Position numbers and translations under genes: made by a program | Shown here: positions 26,938-35,166 of the stretch, one piece after another | Layout: every line of letters begins with the position of its first letter | How positions within the stretch are numbered: the stretch's first letter is position 1 | Source: Syntrophothermus lipocalidus DSM 12680 | GTDB lineage: Bacteria; Bacillota; Syntrophomonadia; Syntrophomonadales; Syntrophothermaceae | NCBI RefSeq assembly: GCF_000092405.1 | Contig: NC_014220.1 | Location: 2,341,560-2,405,559 of the forward strand | DNA length: 64,000 nucleotides | Reading direction: 5' to 3' | Notes under the pieces: generated by a model | Told to the model about the DNA's origin: nothing | Databases searched by the model: none | Seen by the model: the letters and a program-made list of their open reading frames with translations, nothing else

Positions 26938-28212
26938 TTAAAAAATCTCTTTTATGACAACCGTCTGTTGCCTCTTGGGGCCAACGGCGACAAGACAAAC
27001 AGGAACCCCTGTCAATTCACTGATTTTTTCTATATATCTTTGGGCTTTCAGAGGTAGATCTTCGTAGGTCTTGCAGCCTTCAAGACTACACTTCCACCCT
27101 TCCACCTCAACGTATACGGGTTCGCAGTCCTTAAGAACCCGTAAGCTTTCTGGAAATTCCTCGATAATCTTGCCCTTGTGTTTGTAGGCTACGCAGATCT
27201 TAATGCGGTCGAAATCATCTAACACATCGAGCTTGGTCACCGCCAAATCGGTCAACCCGTTCAATCGGGTCGCATAGCGGAGAATAACCGCGTCCAGCCA
27301 GCCGCAACGTCTAGGGCGACCGGTAGTGGTTCCGAACTCAGCTCCACGAGCGCGAATATAGTCCCCGACTTCATCGGTCAACTCGGTAGGAAACGGCCCC
27401 TCTCCAACTCTGGTAGTATAAGCCTTTACCACTCCGAGAACCCGGGCGATACGGGTAGGTCCAACTCCCGCACCTACACACGCCCCCCCGGCCGTAGGAT
27501 GCGAAGAAGTCACGTACGGATAAGTCCCGTGATCGATGTCAAGGAGTGTCCCTTGCGCGCCTTCCAGCAAAACCCTTTTGCCTTCGTTAATCGCGTTATT
27601 AACCAGGATCGATGTATCAACCACGTATTTGCGCAGTCGATCCATACAATCTTGAACCCGGTTCAGCAGTTCCTCATAATCATAACCAGGGTCACCGTAT
27701 ACAGTCTCGAGCACCCGGTTCTTTTCTCTAACCACCGCCTCAAACCGGCTGGGAAAATCGGGATCCAGAGCGTCTATCATGCGAAACCCAACCCGCTCGA
27801 TCTTGTCGGCGTAAGCGGGGCCAATGCCCCTCTTGGTTGTCCCTAATTGCCTGCAACCTAGTTCTTGCAGTTCATCCAGTCTCTTATGATAAGGCATCAG
27901 TATATGCGCCCGGCTGCTGATCCTCAGATTGGAGGTGTCTACCCCTTGTTTTTCTAGGCGGTCTATTTCTTCTAGCAACAGTTCAAGGTCGAGGACTACC
28001 CCGTTTCCAATAACACAAACCTTATCTGGATACAGTATTCCCGAAGGAATCAAGTGGAGCATGAATTTTTTATCCCCGTTCACCACCGTATGCCCGGCAT
28101 TGCTTCCCCCTTGGTACCTTACTATCAAATCTGCCTTGCGAGCGAGAAAGTCTGTAACCTTGCCTTTCCCTTCGTCTCCCCACTGAGACCCCACCACAAC
28201 TACCGCCGACAA
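26938..28212 (-). CDS. purA: Adenylosuccinate synthetase
   Basis: PurA joins IMP and aspartate using GTP to make adenylosuccinate, the first step from IMP to AMP. The 424 residues match the family. The P-loop GSQWGDEGKGKVTD is at residues 8-21, GGSNAGHTVV near 35 contains the catalytic His, and the aspartate-binding TTTGRPRRCGW and C-terminal GTP base site TKLDVLDDFDRI are intact. A promoter lies about 50 nt upstream and a strong terminator follows, so it appears to be a single-gene unit in this purA-rplI neighbourhood. Confidence 0.97.
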   Translation of the reverse strand: MSAVVVVGSQWGDEGKGKVTDFLARKADLIVRYQGGSNAGHTVVNGDKKFMLHLIPSGILYPDKVCVIGNGVVLDLELLLEEIDRLEKQGVDTSNLRISSRAHILMPYHKRLDELQELGCRQLGTTKRGIGPAYADKIERVGFRMIDALDPDFPSRFEAVVREKNRVLETVYGDPGYDYEELLNRVQDCMDRLRKYVVDTSILVNNAINEGKRVLLEGAQGTLLDIDHGTYPYVTSSHPTAGGACVGAGVGPTRIARVLGVVKAYTTRVGEGPFPTELTDEVGDYIRARGAEFGTTTGRPRRCGWLDAVILRYATRLNGLTDLAVTKLDVLDDFDRIKICVAYKHKGKIIEEFPESLRVLKDCEPVYVEVEGWKCSLEGCKTYEDLPLKAQRYIEKISELTGVPVCLVAVGPKRQQTVVIKEIF

Positions 28213-28260
28213 GGTTCTTCACCCCCTTAACCAGAAAATGACAGGATCGCAGCACACTTT

Positions 28261-28289
28261 ATGTTAGCAAAACCCGTTGTATGTGTCAA
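28261..28289 (-). promoter_or_regulatory. Promoter of purA
   Basis: TTGACA and TAACAT are separated by 17 nt, 49 nt before the purA start. Confidence 0.75.
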
Positions 28290-28309
28290 CCGAAACCGGT
28301 TCTCCGTCG

Positions 28310-28756
28310 CTAGTCAGCCTGCAGCACAACAATTATATCAGCGGATATTGAAGGAAACAGCTTTATCTTTACCCGATACTCTCCTAAATGCTTTATGGGT
28401 TCCGAAATCTCTATTCTCTTCTTGTCCACGGTCACCCCGAATTCCTTCTGCAGAGTATCGCTTATATCCTTCGCAGTCACCGTACCGAAGAGTCGCCCCC
28501 CTTCTCCCGCCTTGACCTTGAGGGACAAGACCTGCCCGTCTATACGTCCCTTTATGGTTTTGGCTTTTTCCTCTTCGCGTTCCAGCTTTCGGTCTTTCCG
28601 TTCCGATTTTTCCTTGAGTTCTTTTAATTTGACCGAGGTCGCTTCTACCGCTAATCCGCGGGGAATTAAGTAGTTTCTGGCATACCCATCTGATACCTCT
28701 TTTACATCTCCCTCTTTGCCCAGGCTCTTTACCTCTCGCAAAAGTACTACTTTCAC
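28310..28756 (-). CDS. rplI: Ribosomal protein bL9
   Basis: This 148-residue 50S protein has the N-terminal RNA-binding domain VKVVLLREVKSLGKEGDVKE, a long central helix and a C-terminal domain. I place the start at the GTG 28756, because GGAGG lies 8 nt upstream and bL9 normally starts MKVILL. A longer frame from 28807 adds unrelated residues. The purA promoter lies inside the gap after it. The purA-rplI order is common in Clostridia. Confidence 0.95.
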   Translation of the reverse strand: MKVVLLREVKSLGKEGDVKEVSDGYARNYLIPRGLAVEATSVKLKELKEKSERKDRKLEREEEKAKTIKGRIDGQVLSLKVKAGEGGRLFGTVTAKDISDTLQKEFGVTVDKKRIEISEPIKHLGEYRVKIKLFPSISADIIVVLQAD

Positions 28757-28856
28757 AGGCGAAACCTCCTTCTCTCGGTCTAACCAAGCAGCAAAACCGG
28801 GTTCCAAGCGTAAAGATCTCCAGAGTGCCTTTACCTCTGGTTCTTGATGTCTCTGT

Positions 28857-29123
28857 TCAATCCAAGGTGCTTTTTATAGCTTTATTTTCCTCCAAATACT
28901 TGAGCAGTTCCGAGAGGTCACCGTACCATTTTTCTACCTCATGGGCTTCGCTGATACTCAACCTTAGTTTCCCCTGAACCTTCCTGTCAACGTCCTTAAA
29001 TGCAATCCCTAACCTTCGCCCCAAAATATACGTAGTTATGATTATCGTGGCCAGCGCATCGTTTATAGCTTCTTCGCCCCCTCGCGTCAGCGACTTAAAC
29101 AAAGCAGCTACTGACTCTACCAA
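28857..29123 (-). CDS. MazG-like family protein, N-terminus uncertain
   Basis: The 88-residue frame matches the MazG-like family often found between rplI and the rpsF operon, with GGEEAINDALATIIITTYIL and AHEVEKWYGDLSELLKYLEE. The homologous N-terminus (AENLRVIEWLKAELVES) continues in frame upstream to about 29165, with no ATG, GTG or TTG. A GGGGAGG and TTG at about 29176 would give MGVRTRDISIAENL if one extra G stood in the GGGG run at 29188-29191. So the gene is either frameshifted, uses a rare start, or carries a sequencing indel. MazG-like proteins hydrolyse nucleotides, but the catalytic residues cannot be confirmed here. Confidence 0.75.
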   Translation of the reverse strand: MVESVAALFKSLTRGGEEAINDALATIIITTYILGRRLGIAFKDVDRKVQGKLRLSISEAHEVEKWYGDLSELLKYLEENKAIKSTLD

Positions 29124-29286
29124 CTCGGCTTTTAGCCATTCGATGACCCTGAGATTCTCGGCAATACTGATATCTCTAGTTCTTACCCCAACTCGGTAAA
29201 CCTCCCCGTTTTCGCCCTCAGTTAATCTGCTATCCTCGGTTCGATATTACATAGCCTTTTTCCTGCAAATAAACCGAAAAACTAGA

Positions 29287-29325
29287 ACCCCTGAGGCTTT
29301 CCCCAGGGGTCCACTCTAGCAGTAT
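29287..29325 (-). terminator. Terminator after rpsR
   Basis: ACCCCTGGGG, AAAG and CCTCAGGGGT are followed by TCTAGTTTTT on the minus strand, just downstream of the rpsR stop. Confidence 0.75.
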
Positions 29326-29333
29326 TCGAGCCC

Positions 29334-29558
29334 TTATTCAGCGGTAAACGGAAGCAGCGCCATTTCCCTGGCCCTCTTAATGGCAGTGGTTAGGCGACGC
29401 TGGTGTTTAGCGCAATTCCCCGTAATCCGCCTCGGCAATATCTTGCCGCGCTCGGTTATATAACGGCGAAGGCGGGCTGCGTCCTTGTAGTCGATGTTCT
29501 CTATCTTTTCCGCACAGAAATTACACTGTTTTCTCTTCTTTTTTCGTTCTTTTTTCAA
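29334..29558 (-). CDS. rpsR: Ribosomal protein bS18
   Basis: This 74-residue small-subunit protein carries the S18 core [33 protein letters not shown] and [16 protein letters not shown]. The four cysteines fit the zinc-binding form of bS18. It pairs with bS6 on 16S rRNA and is the last gene of the rpsF-ssb-rpsR operon. A terminator follows directly. Confidence 0.97.
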   Translation of the reverse strand: MKKERKKKRKQCNFCAEKIENIDYKDAARLRRYITERGKILPRRITGNCAKHQRRLTTAIKRAREMALLPFTAE

Positions 29559-29573
29559 CCCAATACCCCCTTT

Positions 29574-30023
29574 TTAAAAAGGAACCTCTTCCTCTGAATC
29601 GTCGATCAAGTCTATTTCATCCAAGTTCACTTCTTCCCCTAAAGACTCCCAGTCGTCACTCGCGCGGCCCCCAGCAGCCACCGACGAGGTCCGCCCTTGC
29701 TGCCCGGCCCGGTCTAAAAATTTTACCGTGTCAGCTATTACCTCATAGGCACGGCGCTTCTGGCCTTCTTGGGTTTCGTAACTACGTACCTGCAACCTTC
29801 CTTCTACTGCCACCAAGCGACCCTTTCCTAAATATTGGGCACAGGTTTCTCCCAGTTGTCTCCAGGCTACGATTTCTATAAAATCCGCTTTTCTTTCTCC
29901 AGCCTGGTTAGCATAAGGACGATCCACCGCCAGGGTGAACCTGCTAACAGCAGTCCCGTTGGGCGTATACCTCATCTCTGGGTCGCGCGTAAGCCTCCCT
30001 ATAAGTATCACACGGTTAAGCAA
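29574..30023 (-). CDS. ssb: Single-stranded DNA-binding protein
   Basis: The 149-residue SSB has an N-terminal OB fold (MLNRVILIGRLTRDPEMRYT, RFTLAVDR), a glycine/serine linker from about 110 and an acidic C-terminal tail ending DDSEEEVPF. That tail recruits replication and repair partners. It lies between rpsF and rpsR, the standard bacterial order. Confidence 0.97.
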   Translation of the reverse strand: MLNRVILIGRLTRDPEMRYTPNGTAVSRFTLAVDRPYANQAGERKADFIEIVAWRQLGETCAQYLGKGRLVAVEGRLQVRSYETQEGQKRRAYEVIADTVKFLDRAGQQGRTSSVAAGGRASDDWESLGEEVNLDEIDLIDDSEEEVPF

Positions 30024-30036
30024 AGGTTCTCCCCCC

Positions 30037-30330
30037 TTAGCGTTCGTCCAATCGCAGAATGATATGGCGCAGAAAGTCCTCGGATATCTTCAGTACCCGG
30101 TCTAGTTCGCGGACTGTTTCAGGCTGGCCTTTGAAGTAACATACAACGTAGTATCCTTCGGTGAAATCCTCGATTTCGTACGCCAACCTTCGCTTGCCCC
30201 ATCCTTCGGCCTCTCGCTCAAATTCTCCCCCTGTTGAGGCTATTATGGTTCTGACCCTCTCCTTGGCAGCTTCGATAGCCTCCGGCGTCAGATCTGGCCG
30301 CAAGATGTACATGAGCTCGTACGGGCGCAT
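30037..30330 (-). CDS. rpsF: Ribosomal protein bS6
   Basis: This 97-residue protein of the 30S platform starts MRPYELMYILRPDLTPEAIE and includes the conserved GKRRLAYEIEDFTEGYYVVC strand pair. The ATG is preceded by AGGAGG. Its leader carries a structure matching the S6:S18-binding RNA motif, so the operon is probably feedback-regulated by its own products. The strong promoter at 30395-30423 drives rpsF, ssb and rpsR. Confidence 0.97.
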   Translation of the reverse strand: MRPYELMYILRPDLTPEAIEAAKERVRTIIASTGGEFEREAEGWGKRRLAYEIEDFTEGYYVVCYFKGQPETVRELDRVLKISEDFLRHIILRLDER

Positions 30331-30343
30331 CTCTCCACCTCCT

Positions 30344-30383
30344 CCCTATGGTCTAGCGGCTCCAGGTCCACCCTGGAGCAGGG
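30344..30383 (-). promoter_or_regulatory. S6:S18 autoregulatory leader element of rpsF
   Basis: A short outer stem (CCCT at 30380-30383 with AGGG at 30344-30347) encloses a hairpin (CTCCAGG/CCTGGAG at 30360-30378) and a bulge that begins with CCG at 30357-30359. A CCG bulge between a stem and a hairpin is the known S6:S18-binding signature. The AGGG arm is part of the ribosome site, which explains control of translation. Confidence 0.65.
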
Positions 30384-30394
30384 ATTTCCTTGAC

Positions 30395-30423
30395 ATTATA
30401 ACAGGAAAATCCGTCTGGTTCAA
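30395..30423 (-). promoter_or_regulatory. Promoter of rpsF-ssb-rpsR
   Basis: TTGAAC and TATAAT are separated by 17 nt. The predicted start point gives a leader of about 60 nt that contains the S6:S18 element. Confidence 0.8.
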
Positions 30424-30541
30424 AGAAACCTAACAAAAAAGAAAAGAAACACGTCCTGCACTTGATTGAAAACCGTGCTGGCTAAATCCATCCGCGATTG
30501 CTATCATGATATCAACAACATCCTGAAAGGAGTGCTGGCTT

Positions 30542-31321
30542 GTGCCCGATTACTCCGTTATCGATCACCCTGATATCCTCCAGTATCTGTTTTTCCCCCG
30601 TAAGGATAATGCTCCTGGCCCTCCTCATAGTTTTGACGTTTCGGTAAATGTAGACCCTGATGTTTTTGTTTCTTGTCGCTTCTACGTGGAATCTCGGGAT
30701 CTCCCTTGGATCTTGTACTTCCATGGCAACGGAGAGGTTGTCAGCGACCACGACGATATCTCTCTGTTCTATAACCGCATCGGCCTTAATCTAGTGGTAG
30801 CTGACTACCGCGGTTATGGAGCCAGTACCGGCTCGCCAACGTTTTCTAATCTGGTTAAAGATGCTCATGCTATATGGGATGAGGTTCGGGCAACTTTTTC
30901 TCGCAGAGGTTACTCGGGTGGATTATGGGTAATGGGCAGGTCAATGGGAAGTGTGTCGGCCCTAGAACTGGCCAGTTCGTATCCCGATCTTATCAAAGGG
31001 TTTATCATCGAAAGCGGGTTTGCCAGCCCTACCCGGCTGATACGCCATCTAGGCTTGCCCGCACACAACGTAGATTTAAATAAACTTGAAACGGAATGCC
31101 TGTCAATGATTCGGGAGATTAGGCTTCCTGCGCTGATTATTCACGGGCAGCTAGATACACTAGTGCCGATATCCGAAGCAAAGCTTTTGTTCGAGCAACT
31201 CGGGAGCTTGCAAAAAAAAATCGAGGTTATCCCGTATGCTGACCACAACAACATTATCTACGTAGGGCTGCAGTCTTACTTCAAAGCTATCTATGATTTC
31301 GTGTTTACCTCGCCTAAATAG
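30542..31321 (+). CDS. Alpha/beta hydrolase
   Basis: The 259-residue protein has the alpha/beta hydrolase core. The oxyanion strand is ILYFHGNGE, the nucleophile elbow is VMGRSMGSVSAL (Ser in GxSxG), the acid is in IIHGQLDTLVP and the catalytic His in YADHNNI. It has no signal peptide. GTG start with AAAGGAG 9 nt upstream. The substrate (ester, peptide or lipid) cannot be told; the family includes YqkD- and BEM46-like enzymes. It is a lone plus-strand gene between two minus-strand blocks. Confidence 0.88.
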   Translation: MPDYSVIDHPDILQYLFFPRKDNAPGPPHSFDVSVNVDPDVFVSCRFYVESRDLPWILYFHGNGEVVSDHDDISLFYNRIGLNLVVADYRGYGASTGSPTFSNLVKDAHAIWDEVRATFSRRGYSGGLWVMGRSMGSVSALELASSYPDLIKGFIIESGFASPTRLIRHLGLPAHNVDLNKLETECLSMIREIRLPALIIHGQLDTLVPISEAKLLFEQLGSLQKKIEVIPYADHNNIIYVGLQSYFKAIYDFVFTSPK

Positions 31322-31366
31322 TATTGCTTTGTCTTTGCTCACTTTGGGGCTTAGTCTCAAAGTCAG

Positions 31367-31582
31367 CTACAGTATTCCCCGTATGAGGAGATTCTGTAAC
31401 TCAGATATCGGTTTTTCGATGACATGGGTTTCTTGAAACAAGCCCTTAAGAACGGCTAGACTTTCTCCGTTCTTTTTTCTTTTAAAACCTATTATGCAGA
31501 AATGTCGGTTACTACCCAAGGATCTGACGGTTACCAGATCCCCTACCCGAAATCGCTTGTCCTCCAAATACCTGACAATCAT
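31367..31582 (-). CDS. Small protein of unknown function
   Basis: I set the start at the ATG 31582 (71 residues, MIVRYLEDKRFRVGDLVTV) because GGGAGGAG lies 6 nt upstream; a longer start at 31645 is possible. The product has a basic beta-rich core (RFRVGDLVTVRSLGS) reminiscent of SH3-like or KOW folds, but no named family. It ends the selD-yedF-DUF951 gene run, 52 nt after the DUF951 stop. Confidence 0.6.
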   Translation of the reverse strand: MIVRYLEDKRFRVGDLVTVRSLGSNRHFCIIGFKRKKNGESLAVLKGLFQETHVIEKPISELQNLLIRGIL

Positions 31583-31634
31583 AGATTCTCCTCCCAAGGA
31601 ACTGCCGTACTCCTTGGTACAGTATATGCCAATA

Positions 31635-31844
31635 TTAGCCATCAAGTTCCTTTCCCTGCTGGCTCAACACCTTGAGAACATTTCGTTCAAACTTGGCTCT
31701 GGGGAGCATTACCTGTCGATTACACTTTTGGCAACGTATCTTGATGTCAGCTCCCAGTCGGGTAATCTCCCACTCATAGCTGCCGCACGGGTGCGGCTTT
31801 CTCATCCTTACGATGTCGCCTAGAGAAAAACGTTTGGGTTCCAC
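31635..31844 (-). CDS. DUF951 family protein
   Basis: This 69-residue protein matches the DUF951 family of Firmicutes, with GDIVRMRKPHPCGSYEWEI, ADIKIRCQKCNRQVMLPR and a basic tail. The three Cys in PHPCG and CQKC suggest a metal-binding or RNA-related domain. The function is unknown. It lies between yedF and the small protein above, all on the minus strand. Confidence 0.88.
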   Translation of the reverse strand: MEPKRFSLGDIVRMRKPHPCGSYEWEITRLGADIKIRCQKCNRQVMLPRAKFERNVLKVLSQQGKELDG

Positions 31845-31861
31845 CTTGTATTACCTCACTT

Positions 31862-32260
31862 CTAAACCGTAATCACCTTGTAAGCATTGGCCAGCAAGTC
31901 TATTACGTTATACATATTGGTAACTGTGCCCACCATGAGTTTTTCTCTCACCCGGTAATAGTCGAGGCAAGCGTTACAAGAAAGAACCTCCACTCCTGAT
32001 CTTTCCAATGTCATCAGGTATTCAACCACATCCGAACCCTCGATAGCCAAGAGAACCCCCGAATTGATCAAGACGATAGTCTTTACTACTCCTTCCCGCT
32101 GGCTCAAGTTGAACAAGAAGCTTCTCATCAGTTTTTTCCCCAGGTCTTCCTCCCCTCTTCCTAGAGTACGCCCAGTGACCAGCAATACCGCCTGCTCGAC
32201 AGGCGAAAGAGAAGGGGTTAACACCCCCGACAGATCGCGGGCATCGACTATCCTCTCCAT
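31862..32260 (-). CDS. YedF-like selenium metabolism protein lacking TusA domain
   Basis: The 132-residue product matches the C-terminal DsrE-like half of the YedF family, with LGRGEEDLGKKLMRSFLFNL, LINSGVLLAIEGSDVVEYL and CNACLDYYRV. Full YedF proteins have an N-terminal TusA (SirA) domain with a conserved Cys. Here only a short stub (MERIVDARDLSG) is left, so any sulfur or selenium relay must use other cysteines. The gene follows selD by 3 nt. That supports a role in selenium delivery, but the mechanism is unknown. Confidence 0.82.
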   Translation of the reverse strand: MERIVDARDLSGVLTPSLSPVEQAVLLVTGRTLGRGEEDLGKKLMRSFLFNLSQREGVVKTIVLINSGVLLAIEGSDVVEYLMTLERSGVEVLSCNACLDYYRVREKLMVGTVTNMYNVIDLLANAYKVITV

Positions 32261-32263
32261 TTC

Positions 32264-33310
32264 CTACCTTCCCCCTTTAACCTCCACCCTCGGGCTTTCA
32301 GACGGTATTGCTCGGCCAACCAAGAACAGCGGAAGACCTTCTCTATCTAACGCTCTCACAAGATCTGCCTTCCTGTCTTCCCCAACCGCTAGGAGCAACC
32401 CTCCTGATGTCTCGGGCGAATACATGAGATCTTTAATCTCCGGATCTATCCCTTCCTCAAACACGACCCGTTGCCCTAGGTATTCGCGGTTAGCGTAAGC
32501 CCCCCCAGGGATCAAGCCCACAGCCGCATACTCCCGAGCTCCGGTCATAAATCCCAGTTGGTCTGCATAAACCTCTACAGCCACCCCGCTGCCCTTTGCC
32601 ATCTCAAACAAGTGTCCCACCAGGCCAAATCCGGTAACATCGGTACCGGCACTAACCCCCGCTGCCAACGCAGCATCCTTGGCGGCACGATTCAACGTAG
32701 TCATCCACTTGATACACTCGACCTGCACGCTCTTCTCTGCCATCTCGGCTTTGATCGCAGTAGCAATGACGCCTGAGCCGAGCGGCTTGGTCAGAAAAAT
32801 GATATCTCCTGGTTTAACCGTATCGTTGCGAATAATCTGGTTAGGATGCACGATCCCCGTTACCGACAGCCCGTACTTCGGTTCGTTATCGTCTACCGAA
32901 TGCCCTCCAACCAATACCGTTCCTGCTTCCTTGAGCTTATCTATCCCACCCCGAAGAATCTCCCGTAAGACTTCGATGTCTCCACAAGCCGGGAAACACA
33001 CTATGTTCATGGCTGTCAAAGGCTGCCCTCCCATGGCGTAAACATCACTCAGAGCATTGGCGGCCGCTACTTGCCCGAACCAATAAGGATCGTCCACCAT
33101 AGGAGTGAAGAAATCCACCGTCTGAACCAAAGCCAGGTCATCACGCAGAAGATATACTCCTGCATCGTCGAACTTTTCAAACCCCACCAGCAACCTGGGA
33201 TCCGATGGACTGTATAAACCGTTTAAAATGCCGTCCAGAGCCCCCGGCTCTATCTTGGCCGCTCACCCAGCCGCTCGGACCATCTGAGTTAGTCTTGCTT
33301 CCCCGGCCAT
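32264..33310 (-). CDS. selD: Selenophosphate synthetase, a selenocysteine-containing SelD
   Basis: SelD makes selenophosphate from selenide and ATP, the selenium donor for tRNA-Sec. The real start is the ATG at 33310 (RBS GGAGG at 7 nt). Codon 16 is TGA at 33263-33265, within LTQMVRAAG-U-AAK. This is exactly the place of the catalytic Cys/Sec of the family, with Lys 3 residues later as expected. The frame continues in the same register into the rest of SelD, including FDDAGVYLL, TVDFFTPMVDDPYWFGQVAA and GTVLVGGHSVDD. The hairpin at 33237-33251 fits a bacterial SECIS. The gene is 348 codons including Sec. A downstream TTG start would delete the active site, so the Sec reading is strongly preferred. 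Confidence 0.95.
33237..33251 (-). promoter_or_regulatory. Bacterial SECIS hairpin of selD
   Basis: On the mRNA AGAGCC, loop GGG and GGCUCU follow the UGA, with the loop starting 17 nt after it. This fits the bacterial SECIS rule of a loop 16-37 nt from the UGA with a G at its start. SelB should bind it. Confidence 0.75.
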
Positions 33311-33351
33311 AACCCTACCTCCTTTCCCCTGTCCTTTCCCCCGACCGTTTT

Positions 33352-34770
33352 CTACCACCACGAGGGCTCGTAGGTTGGGTCCCCGGCCATAAGAAAGGCC
33401 TTGTATCCCTTGTAAGCGTGGTAGATATCGGCTTTGCTAGCCACTTCGAATGGAGAATGCATGGCCAGTAAGGCTACGCCGCAGTCCAACACTTCCATCC
33501 CGTAGCGAGCTAGATACTGTGCAACCGTGCCACCGCCGCCTTCATCCACCTTTCCCAATTCCCCTACCTGCCATACTACTCCATTAGCATCGAACAGTTG
33601 TCTAACCCATGCTACAAATTCCGGGTTAGCATCGTTGGCATCATACTTACCCTTAGAACCTGTATACTTGGTAATTACCACTCCACGTCCCAGGAAAGAA
33701 TTGTTCATCTTCTCGAAGACCTGTTCGTAATTGGGGTCTACGGCTGCATTCACATCGGCCGAAAGAGCTCTGGACGATGCTAGTGCCCGTCTTACCGACA
33801 AATATTCGCGTTGCCCAACCCGGAACAACATTTCGGCTGCCAAGTTCTCGAGAAAATATGAGCGGAGTCCGGTGTTACCAGTGCTACCTATTTCTTCCTT
33901 GTCTGCAAAGATACACATTGCCGTTCTTGGGGGTTCTTCGACTTCCAGTATCGCCTTAAGTGAGGTATACACGCTGACCCTATCATCTTGCCCATAGCCC
34001 CCGACCATACTCCGGTCAAATCCAACGTCCCGCGCTCTAAATACGGGAACCGCTTCCAGCTCGGCACTGGCGAAGTCTTCCTCCTCAATCCCGTATTCCT
34101 GTCTGAGTCTCTTCAAAATAGCCGCTTTAATCGCTTCCTTCTCCGCTTCGCTTCCCGGGATGTTGCCTGCCAAAAGATTAAGTCCTTCACCGCTTACGGC
34201 CTCGCTCATCTTCTTTTCCATCTGTTCTCGGGCCAGATGTGGTAACAAGTCGGGGACGGTGAAAACAGGTTCACACTCTTGATCCCCCAATCTTACGATA
34301 AGTTTGGTTCCATTCTTTCTCACTACTATGCCGTGTAGAGCAAGAGGTATCGCTGTCCACTGGTATTTCTTAATTCCCCCATAGTAATGAGTTTTCAGCC
34401 AAACCATCCCGTCCTTCTCATACAGCGGCCGAGGCTTGAGGTCTAACCTAGGGGAATCCAAGTGGGAGGCTATGATATTGAAACCCTTCTCCAGTGGTTC
34501 CTGCCCAATCACGGCCACCGCCGCGATTTTCCCTTTTTGCTTAACATAGACCTTCTGTCCCGCTTTCAGAGTTTCACACTTACCCAAATCCAGAAAACCC
34601 TGTTCGTGCACTGCCCGTTCAATAAAGGTTGCGGTCTCTCGCTCGGTCTTGGCCCGGTTCAAAAACTCAATATACCCGGCTGCAAATTCGAATGCCCGGC
34701 GCTTCTCTTCCTCTTCCATCGTGAGCCACGCATTCCCGAAAACCTCTTCTTTTTCTTGTGGCTGTCCCAT
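33352..34770 (-). CDS. M18 family aminopeptidase
   Basis: The 472-residue enzyme is a di-zinc cytosolic aminopeptidase of family M18. The metal site is visible as IIASHLDSPRLDL (His and Asp), YGQDDRVSV (Asp), DKEEIGS (the Glu base and the ligand) and ALLAMHSPFEVA (His). AAGGAGGG lies before the ATG. Family members trim N-terminal acidic or neutral residues; the specificity here is unknown. The selD gene follows 41 nt later and may share its transcript. Confidence 0.92.
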   Translation of the reverse strand: MGQPQEKEEVFGNAWLTMEEEEKRRAFEFAAGYIEFLNRAKTERETATFIERAVHEQGFLDLGKCETLKAGQKVYVKQKGKIAAVAVIGQEPLEKGFNIIASHLDSPRLDLKPRPLYEKDGMVWLKTHYYGGIKKYQWTAIPLALHGIVVRKNGTKLIVRLGDQECEPVFTVPDLLPHLAREQMEKKMSEAVSGEGLNLLAGNIPGSEAEKEAIKAAILKRLRQEYGIEEEDFASAELEAVPVFRARDVGFDRSMVGGYGQDDRVSVYTSLKAILEVEEPPRTAMCIFADKEEIGSTGNTGLRSYFLENLAAEMLFRVGQREYLSVRRALASSRALSADVNAAVDPNYEQVFEKMNNSFLGRGVVITKYTGSKGKYDANDANPEFVAWVRQLFDANGVVWQVGELGKVDEGGGGTVAQYLARYGMEVLDCGVALLAMHSPFEVASKADIYHAYKGYKAFLMAGDPTYEPSWW

Positions 34771-35166
34771 TGCTATCCCTCCTTGAAGTTAATGTGCAGC
34801 TATTCTGTATTATTGTGTGGATCGGCAATCATTATAATACTCTGCATCAAAGCTTAACCTTTGCCCTCCATCGAACCCAGTTTTCTGGGCCATTCACAAT
34901 TCCTAAGAAAGCATGGATAGGTTTTTTCCCGCCAGCCTTCGTTCTTTCTTTTAACAAGGCCGGGTAGGACAGGAATTTTGTCCTCATTGTAGCACTTTTT
35001 CCCTTCCGTTTGTACCGGAACATATAACTCATTCTCGCAACGCGCCTGCCAACCTGAACAAGTTTGTGAGTTCAGGGCTGGGCTGGTATTTGTTGACAAT
35101 GTTAGGTACAATAGAAACAGTAGAGGAAAGGGAATAAACGAGCAACATCGGGAGGCGGCTCCCCTT
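34771..35166. other. Intergenic region, no gene identified
   Basis: This 396-bp gap between two divergent genes contains a TATAAT at about 34836-34841 facing the aminopeptidase and a weak TTGACA near 35094 facing the nucleotidyltransferase gene. A small palindrome AGGACAGGAATTTTGTCCT lies at about 34967-34985. I see no further features. Confidence 0.5.

Noticed and set aside
30360..30378. T-box-like AGGGTGGACC string before rpsF
   Set aside because: It lacks the full AGGGTGGNACCGCG core, a specifier loop and a terminator, and the fold fits the S6:S18 leader better.
32264..33193. SelD starting at a TTG at 33193
   Set aside because: This start deletes the active-site Sec segment and has no ribosome site; the ATG at 33310 with GGAGG and an in-frame Sec codon is far better.
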